Origin: CAIKKV01 sp044346855
GTDB taxonomy: Bacteria > Verrucomicrobiota > Kiritimatiellia > CAIKKV01
Length of the DNA stretch: 10,640 nucleotides
Assembly (NCBI GenBank): GCA_044346855.1
Contig: JBIIYJ010000183.1
Span: 1 to 10,640 of the forward strand
Reading direction: 5' to 3'
Part shown: piece after piece, positions 6,412 to 10,640 of the stretch
How the letters are laid out: each line of letters begins with the position of its first letter
Position numbering within the stretch: the first letter of the stretch is position 1
Notes under the pieces: model-generated
Seen by the model: only the letters and a program-made list of their open reading frames with translations
What the model was told of the DNA's origin: nothing
Database searches by the model: none
Program-made: the position numbers and the translations under genes

Positions 6412-8532
6412 ATGGCGTTGAACGACAGCAGCAAGGAAGCGTCAGGGGCGCCCGCCGCGGCCCCGGGCCGTTTCATGTCGTTCCGCGCCCTTCTGCTGGC
6501 GTTCGTCGTCGGCCTTCTCGGCTCACTGGCGGCCAACTACCACGACGGCGTGATCCTCCACCTGGACGTCACCCAGCACAACATCATCGCCCCCCTCGCC
6601 ATCGCACCGTTCTTCCTGTTCGTCCTGCTGGTCAACTCCCTGATCGCCCGGCTGAGCCCCAAACGGGCCTTCAGCAGCGCCGAACTGGGGCTCGCCCTGG
6701 CCCTGGCCCTGCTCGTCACGCCCCTCTCCCGCTCCCTGGCCGCGAACTGGGTGCGCACCGTCGGCTACACGCAGTCGCTGCTGGACTCCCAGAACGCCGG
6801 CGTCACCACCCTGGCCAAGGGCAACCTCTTCGAGGCGCTCCCCGAGCGGGCGCTCCTCGGCTCGGAGGAGTCGCGCGCGTTCGACGACGGCCTCGCGCCC
6901 AGCATCGGGGCCATGGCGCCCCTCACGGCCATCCCCTGGAAGGCCTGGCTCGCCCCCGCCCTCTACTGGGCCCCCCTGCTCCTGCTGTTCATGACCCTGT
7001 CCATCAGCCTCGCCCGCGTCCTCTACCGCCAGTGGGCCGAGCGGGAACTGGTCGCCTTCCCCCTCGCCGAAATCGCGGCCGACCTGGTGCGCCGCGACCT
7101 CAAGCGCCCGCTGCCCGACATCTTCTACAACCGCGGCTTCTGGTTCGGATTCGGCGCGCTCGTGCTGATCTTCGCCATCAACGGGATCCACGCCCACGTT
7201 CCCAAGATGATCGAAATTCCCGTCAAGTTCATGTTCTACGAGCTCTCGCAGCAGTTCCCCTTCCTCAAGAACAGCCACGAGGGCTACTCCCTCCTGCGGG
7301 GCTCAATCTACTTCGCCGTGGTCGCCGCCGCCGTGCTGCTCCCGTCGGAAATCAGCTTCACCTCCTGGTTCACCTGGCCCATCATGATCGTCTGCACCTA
7401 CTTCTACTATGTGCAGACCGCCCAGAAGTTCGGAAGCCTCGAAAGCACGATGATGATGACCGGCGCCTTCTGGGCCATGGCGGGCGTCATCCTCTACGCC
7501 GGCCGGACCTATTACGCCGCCATCCTGAAGGGATCCTTCGGCTTCAAGCCCCGGGCGGGCGGCGGCAGCGCCGACGCGCAGAGCGTCCGGGTCTGCCGCG
7601 TCTTCCTGGCCTCCGTGGCCGGCTTCATCGCCGTGCTCGCGCTCTACGGCATCCCCCTCGACCTCGCGGTCATCTGGACCCTCGCGCTGCTGATGCTGTT
7701 CCTCGTCACCTGCCGCATCGTGGCGGAAATGGGCATCCCCTGGACGCCCCTCTCGGGCGTCGGCCCGACCCCCTTCCTGCTGAGCGTGCTCGGCGAAAAG
7801 GCGCTCGGCGCCCGGGCGCTCGCCCTGCTGGCGGTCTTCGACAACATCACCCTGAACACCACCCTCCACCTGTCGCCCGCCGCCGCCAACGCGGCCCACG
7901 TGGAGACCCGGCTCCGGGGCCGCCTCTCCGGGCCCGGCATCCTGGTCCCCTTCCTGCTCGTCATGCTCACCGCCTTCGCCGCCACCGCCCTCTGGATCGG
8001 CTACAGCAGCGAGGGCGCGGTCAACGACTACCCCACCCGGGGCTTCAACACGATCAACAACGCGGCCGCCTCGGTCCAGAACATCTTCCTCCAGGGCCAG
8101 GGCCCCGACGCCGCCCGCGGCGTGCTGGCCGTCAACGCGCCCCTCCGCGAGCGCTGGGCCTCGGTCCGCGTGGATCCCCGCTTCCCGCCCCTCTTCGCGT
8201 TCGGCGCCGCGCTCGTCCTGCTGACCGGCCTGGCGCGCCTGCGCTTCGCCTGGTTCCCGCTCCACCCCCTGCCCCTCGTGCTGCTGGGCTCCTGGGTCAT
8301 GTCCCGCTACGCCTTCTCCTTCTTCCTGGGCTGGCTGATCAAGGCCGCCATCCTCAAGGTCGGCGGCGGCCGGCTCTTCGAGCGGACGAAGCCGTTCTTC
8401 GTGGGCGTCGTCTCGGGCCTCGCCTTCATCTACGCCTTCTGGATCTTCGCGAATATTATCATTTTCAGGAACAACAACTTCACCTTCGAAAAAGAGTGGT
8501 TCTTCATTCTGAAGGACATGTTCTCGAGTTAA
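6412..8532 (+). CDS. Polytopic membrane protein, DUF6785/DUF6784 family
   Basis: A 706-residue integral membrane protein with a dozen or more hydrophobic segments. The first is at about 24-43, after a short cytoplasmic-looking tail. The N-terminal two thirds match my recollection of DUF6785 (for example SSAELGLALALALL near 90-105, RQWAERELVAFPLAEIA near 205-223, IVAEMGIPWTPLSGVGPTPF near 438-457). The end matches DUF6784: WFPLHPLPLVLLGSWVMSRY, SFFLGWLIKAAILKVGGGRL, then KPFFVGVVSG. The family has no assigned function to my knowledge; its topology has been likened to oligopeptide (OPT) transporters, which I treat as a hypothesis. ATG 6412 is chosen because AAAGGA (6399-6404) lies seven bases upstream. 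An in-frame ATG at 6370 would overlap the peptidase gene and lacks a ribosome site. It is followed after 9 bp by the ABC permease, so it is probably co-transcribed and functionally linked with the peptidase and the ABC pair. Confidence 0.85.
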   Translation: MALNDSSKEASGAPAAAPGRFMSFRALLLAFVVGLLGSLAANYHDGVILHLDVTQHNIIAPLAIAPFFLFVLLVNSLIARLSPKRAFSSAELGLALALALLVTPLSRSLAANWVRTVGYTQSLLDSQNAGVTTLAKGNLFEALPERALLGSEESRAFDDGLAPSIGAMAPLTAIPWKAWLAPALYWAPLLLLFMTLSISLARVLYRQWAERELVAFPLAEIAADLVRRDLKRPLPDIFYNRGFWFGFGALVLIFAINGIHAHVPKMIEIPVKFMFYELSQQFPFLKNSHEGYSLLRGSIYFAVVAAAVLLPSEISFTSWFTWPIMIVCTYFYYVQTAQKFGSLESTMMMTGAFWAMAGVILYAGRTYYAAILKGSFGFKPRAGGGSADAQSVRVCRVFLASVAGFIAVLALYGIPLDLAVIWTLALLMLFLVTCRIVAEMGIPWTPLSGVGPTPFLLSVLGEKALGARALALLAVFDNITLNTTLHLSPAAANAAHVETRLRGRLSGPGILVPFLLVMLTAFAATALWIGYSSEGAVNDYPTRGFNTINNAAASVQNIFLQGQGPDAARGVLAVNAPLRERWASVRVDPRFPPLFAFGAALVLLTGLARLRFAWFPLHPLPLVLLGSWVMSRYAFSFFLGWLIKAAILKVGGGRLFERTKPFFVGVVSGLAFIYAFWIFANIIIFRNNNFTFEKEWFFILKDMFSS

Positions 8533-8541
8533 AGGCAGGGA

Positions 8542-9987
8542 ATGGCTACCAAACTGACCATCCGGGAACAGCCCGGGCTGCGCTGGAGCAAGGAAGCGGA
8601 GATCGCCGTGGACGGCCTTCACTACCGCCTCCTGCGCTCCCTGCTCACGCTCGGCGTGGTGGTCCTGGCCGTGGCCTTCCTGACCAACATCCTGGTGGAA
8701 AGCCGGATCGCCTCGGCCTGCAAGTCCGGCATCCGGACCCTGTCCGAGCGGCAGCGCGAGCTCTCCCTGCTGGCCTCCTTCACCGACGCCCGCCTTGAGC
8801 CCGCCGACCTGGCCGCCCGCCTCGCGGAGCTGCCGCCCGGGGGCTGGCCCCTCCCGGCCCTGGCCGGCTGGCTCGGCCTGCCCGGGGACGACCTGGCCCG
8901 CTTCCAGGCGGACTGCCGCGCCGCCCGCGCCGCCGAATCCTGGCTGGAGGAGCGCCCCCCGGGCCACCGCCGACTTCTGGCCGGCAAGCGGGACGTGGAC
9001 GCCACTTTCGTCCTGCTCGAGACGGAAGACGGCCGCGCCGCCTTCGCCGAGGGGGCCCTCCGCATTCCCATCCAGTTGCCCCCGGGCTTCCTCGCCTTCG
9101 CGGCCCGGCGCCGAGCCTATCTGGCCGAGCGGGACGCCGCGGCAGCCCGCTTCGAAACCGCCCGCGCCCGCTTCCAGGCCGACTCCGGCGCCATTCCCCT
9201 GCCCGAGCTGCTCGCAACTTCCGAAGGCTCCCCCGCCGCCCTCCTCGCGGAGAACGGCCTGCGGATCGACGCGGAGCGCTTCGACTCCCTCGCCGCCCGC
9301 GCCCGCGCCCGGCAGCAGGAGTGGCGGCTGCTGGCCCGCCTGCGCGACCCCGCCCTGCCAGCGGCCTGGCGCGCCCGCTTCAACCAGGTGTTCGAACAGA
9401 CCCGGGCCCTGGAAAAGCTGGCGGACGATCCCGCGCGGGCCGACTGGCTGGCGGCCGAGCCGGCGGCCGGCGAGCCGCTCGCGGCCGGCCCCATCGCCGC
9501 CGCCGCCCGCAGCATCCTGGAGGCCCGCCGCCTGACCGAGGTGGAGGACCGCCTGGCCGCCCACTACGGCGACACCCCGGGGCTGAGCGCCAACCTCTTC
9601 TGGCTCCTGGTCGTCTCCTTCCTGGTCTGCATGGCCGGCATCACCAACGCCATGCTCCTCAGCGTCATCGAGCGCTTCCGCGAAATCGCCACCATGAAGT
9701 GCCTCGGCGCCCTCAACGGCTTCATCGCCCGGCTCTTCCTCCTCGAGGCCGCCTTCCTCGGCCTCGCCGGCGGCGTCCTCGGCGTCCTCCTCGGCGGGGC
9801 CATCGGCGTCGGCCGCATGGCGCTGGCCTACGGCGACTGGGTGGCCCTCTTCTTCCCCTGGGGGGACCTGGGCGTCACCGCCGCCGTGGCCACCGCCTGC
9901 GGCCTGGTCCTCGCCACCCTCTCCGCCCTCTACCCCGCCTGGTCCGCGGCCCGCATGCCGCCCATCGAAGCCATGAGGGTGGAATAG
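8542..9987 (+). CDS. FtsX/MacB-type ABC transporter permease with long helical extracytoplasmic domain
   Basis: A 481-residue permease with the four-helix layout of type VII ABC (MacB/LolC/FtsX) transporters. Helix 1 is at about 30-53 (LLRSLLTLGVVVLAVAFLTNILV), followed by an extracytoplasmic domain of about 300 residues and three C-terminal helices at about 353-377, 398-425 and 447-470. The FtsX domain is clear: ITNAMLLSVIERFREIATMKCLGA after helix 2, and the closing ARMPPIEAMRVE typical of the family. The extracytoplasmic region is rich in Ala, Arg, Leu and Glu, mostly helix- or coiled-coil-like, and does not resemble the usual MacB periplasmic core domain. Such permeases use ATP to drive conformational work across the periplasm rather than classical transport. 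AAAGG (8531-8535) lies six bases before the ATG and overlaps the upstream stop codon. The ATPase gene starts two bases after the stop. Only one permease gene is visible; a second may lie beyond the right edge, or the protein may work as a homodimer. Confidence 0.88.
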   Translation: MATKLTIREQPGLRWSKEAEIAVDGLHYRLLRSLLTLGVVVLAVAFLTNILVESRIASACKSGIRTLSERQRELSLLASFTDARLEPADLAARLAELPPGGWPLPALAGWLGLPGDDLARFQADCRAARAAESWLEERPPGHRRLLAGKRDVDATFVLLETEDGRAAFAEGALRIPIQLPPGFLAFAARRRAYLAERDAAAARFETARARFQADSGAIPLPELLATSEGSPAALLAENGLRIDAERFDSLAARARARQQEWRLLARLRDPALPAAWRARFNQVFEQTRALEKLADDPARADWLAAEPAAGEPLAAGPIAAAARSILEARRLTEVEDRLAAHYGDTPGLSANLFWLLVVSFLVCMAGITNAMLLSVIERFREIATMKCLGALNGFIARLFLLEAAFLGLAGGVLGVLLGGAIGVGRMALAYGDWVALFFPWGDLGVTAAVATACGLVLATLSALYPAWSAARMPPIEAMRVE

Positions 9988-9989
9988 CC

Positions 9990-10640
9990 ATGGCCCGAAA
10001 ACTCTCCCAGATCATCATCCGCGCCCAGGGGCTCCGCAAGGACCACGCCCGGGGCTCCACCATCACCCAGGCCCTGCGGGGCGTGGACCTCGAGATCGCG
10101 CGCGGCGAGTTTGTTTCCATTATGGGACCATCCGGCTCCGGCAAGACCACGCTCTTCAACGCCATCGGGGCGCTCGACACCCCCACCGCCGGCACCGTCT
10201 TCATCGACGAGGTCGACGTGGCCCAGCTCAACGCCGACGAGCTGGCCTACATCCGCTGCAAGAAGATCGGCTACATCTTCCAGAGCTACAACCTGGTGAC
10301 CGTGCAGACCTGCCTCGAGAACGTCATCACGCCCATGATCTTCGCCGGCCTCATCACCGACCGCGCCATCAAGCGCGGCATGGAGCTGCTCAAGCTCGTC
10401 GGCCTCGCCGACCGCTGGGACCACCGCCCCAAGGAGATGTCCGGCGGCCAGCAGCAGCGCACGGCCATCGCCCGCGCCCTGGCGAACGACCCCTCCATCC
10501 TGCTCTGCGACGAGCCCACCGCCAACCTCGACCTGAAGACCGGCCAGGAGATCAACGACCTGCTGGTCCGGCTGCAGAAGGAGCGCGGCGCCACCGTGAT
10601 CTGCTCGACCCACGACCACCGGATGCTCAACGTCTCGGAC
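9990..10640 (+). CDS. ABC transporter ATP-binding protein (MacB/LolD type), 3' end missing
   Basis: The frame from ATG 9990 is open for 217 codons to the right edge, so the gene is truncated by the window. All ATPase motifs are present: Walker A GPSGSGKT (46-53), Q-loop Gln98 in GYIFQSYNLV, signature MSGGQQQR (150-157, with Gln in place of the more common second Val or Arg), Walker B ILLCDEPTANLD (Asp174, Glu175) and H-loop His208 in STHDHRM. The pattern, including DEPTANLD and FQSYNL, is that of the LolD/MacB/FtsE group that pairs with FtsX-domain permeases, matching the gene just upstream. The two-base gap after the permease stop suggests translational coupling; a GAGGGTGGA stretch inside the permease's last codons probably serves as the ribosome site. 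Only about 10-30 residues should be missing if the protein has the usual 230-250 residue length. Confidence 0.95.
   Translation, partial: MARKLSQIIIRAQGLRKDHARGSTITQALRGVDLEIARGEFVSIMGPSGSGKTTLFNAIGALDTPTAGTVFIDEVDVAQLNADELAYIRCKKIGYIFQSYNLVTVQTCLENVITPMIFAGLITDRAIKRGMELLKLVGLADRWDHRPKEMSGGQQQRTAIARALANDPSILLCDEPTANLDLKTGQEINDLLVRLQKERGATVICSTHDHRMLNVSD

Noticed and set aside
7032..9564. Long overlapping ORFs in other frames (7032-8798 plus strand; 7303-9564 minus strand)
   Set aside because: Both cross gene boundaries and have low-complexity Arg/Pro or Gly/Glu composition typical of out-of-frame reading in GC-rich sequence.
9930..10619. 229-codon minus-strand ORF opposite the ABC ATPase gene
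   Set aside because: The plus strand has every ABC ATPase motif in order; the minus-strand frame is a shadow.

Overview
The window is a GC-rich bacterial chromosomal segment, probably from a Gram-negative member of the PVC group (Verrucomicrobiota, Kiritimatiellota or Planctomycetota). This assignment rests on family content: a DUF6785/DUF6784 membrane protein, a secreted concanavalin-like protein with a C-terminal YIGP motif, and a PAS histidine kinase with a KdpD-type membrane domain. No rRNA or other phylogenetic marker is present. Two export signals and a MacB-like ABC permease fit a diderm cell. I see no transposase, integrase, tRNA, CRISPR array or phage gene.

Left part (1 to about 3700). 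The 5' end of a secreted-protein gene runs off the left edge on the minus strand (1..102). A 311-bp intergenic stretch with a 12-bp-stem hairpin separates it from a divergent sensor histidine kinase gene (414..1901, +; DUF4118, PAS, HisKA, HATPase). The kinase gene converges, with 20 bp between stops, on a Na+/phosphate symporter gene with a PhoU-like tail (1922..3553, -). Upstream of the symporter lies an array of four TGTTAG-like hexamers in exact 11-bp register, which on the minus strand reads as CTAACA-like direct repeats. One repeat overlaps a plausible -35 element. This is the layout of a PhoB/PhoP binding site, so the symporter is a good candidate for phosphate-starvation control.

Right part (3761 to the end, visibly richer in GC). 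A lone secreted protein with a predicted concanavalin-like fold (3761..5143) is followed by an apparent four-gene operon on the plus strand. It holds a cytoplasmic M14-type zinc carboxypeptidase (5238..6395), a large polytopic DUF6785/DUF6784 membrane protein (6412..8532), a four-helix FtsX/MacB-type ABC permease with a long helical extracytoplasmic domain (8542..9987), and its ATPase (9990 to beyond the right edge). The gaps are 16, 9 and 2 bp. Joining a soluble M14 hydrolase, a putative OPT-like membrane protein and a mechanotransmission-type ABC pair in one transcription unit is the best candidate here for an undescribed system. Import and trimming of a peptide or peptide-like substrate is one reading, but the sequence does not show the substrate.
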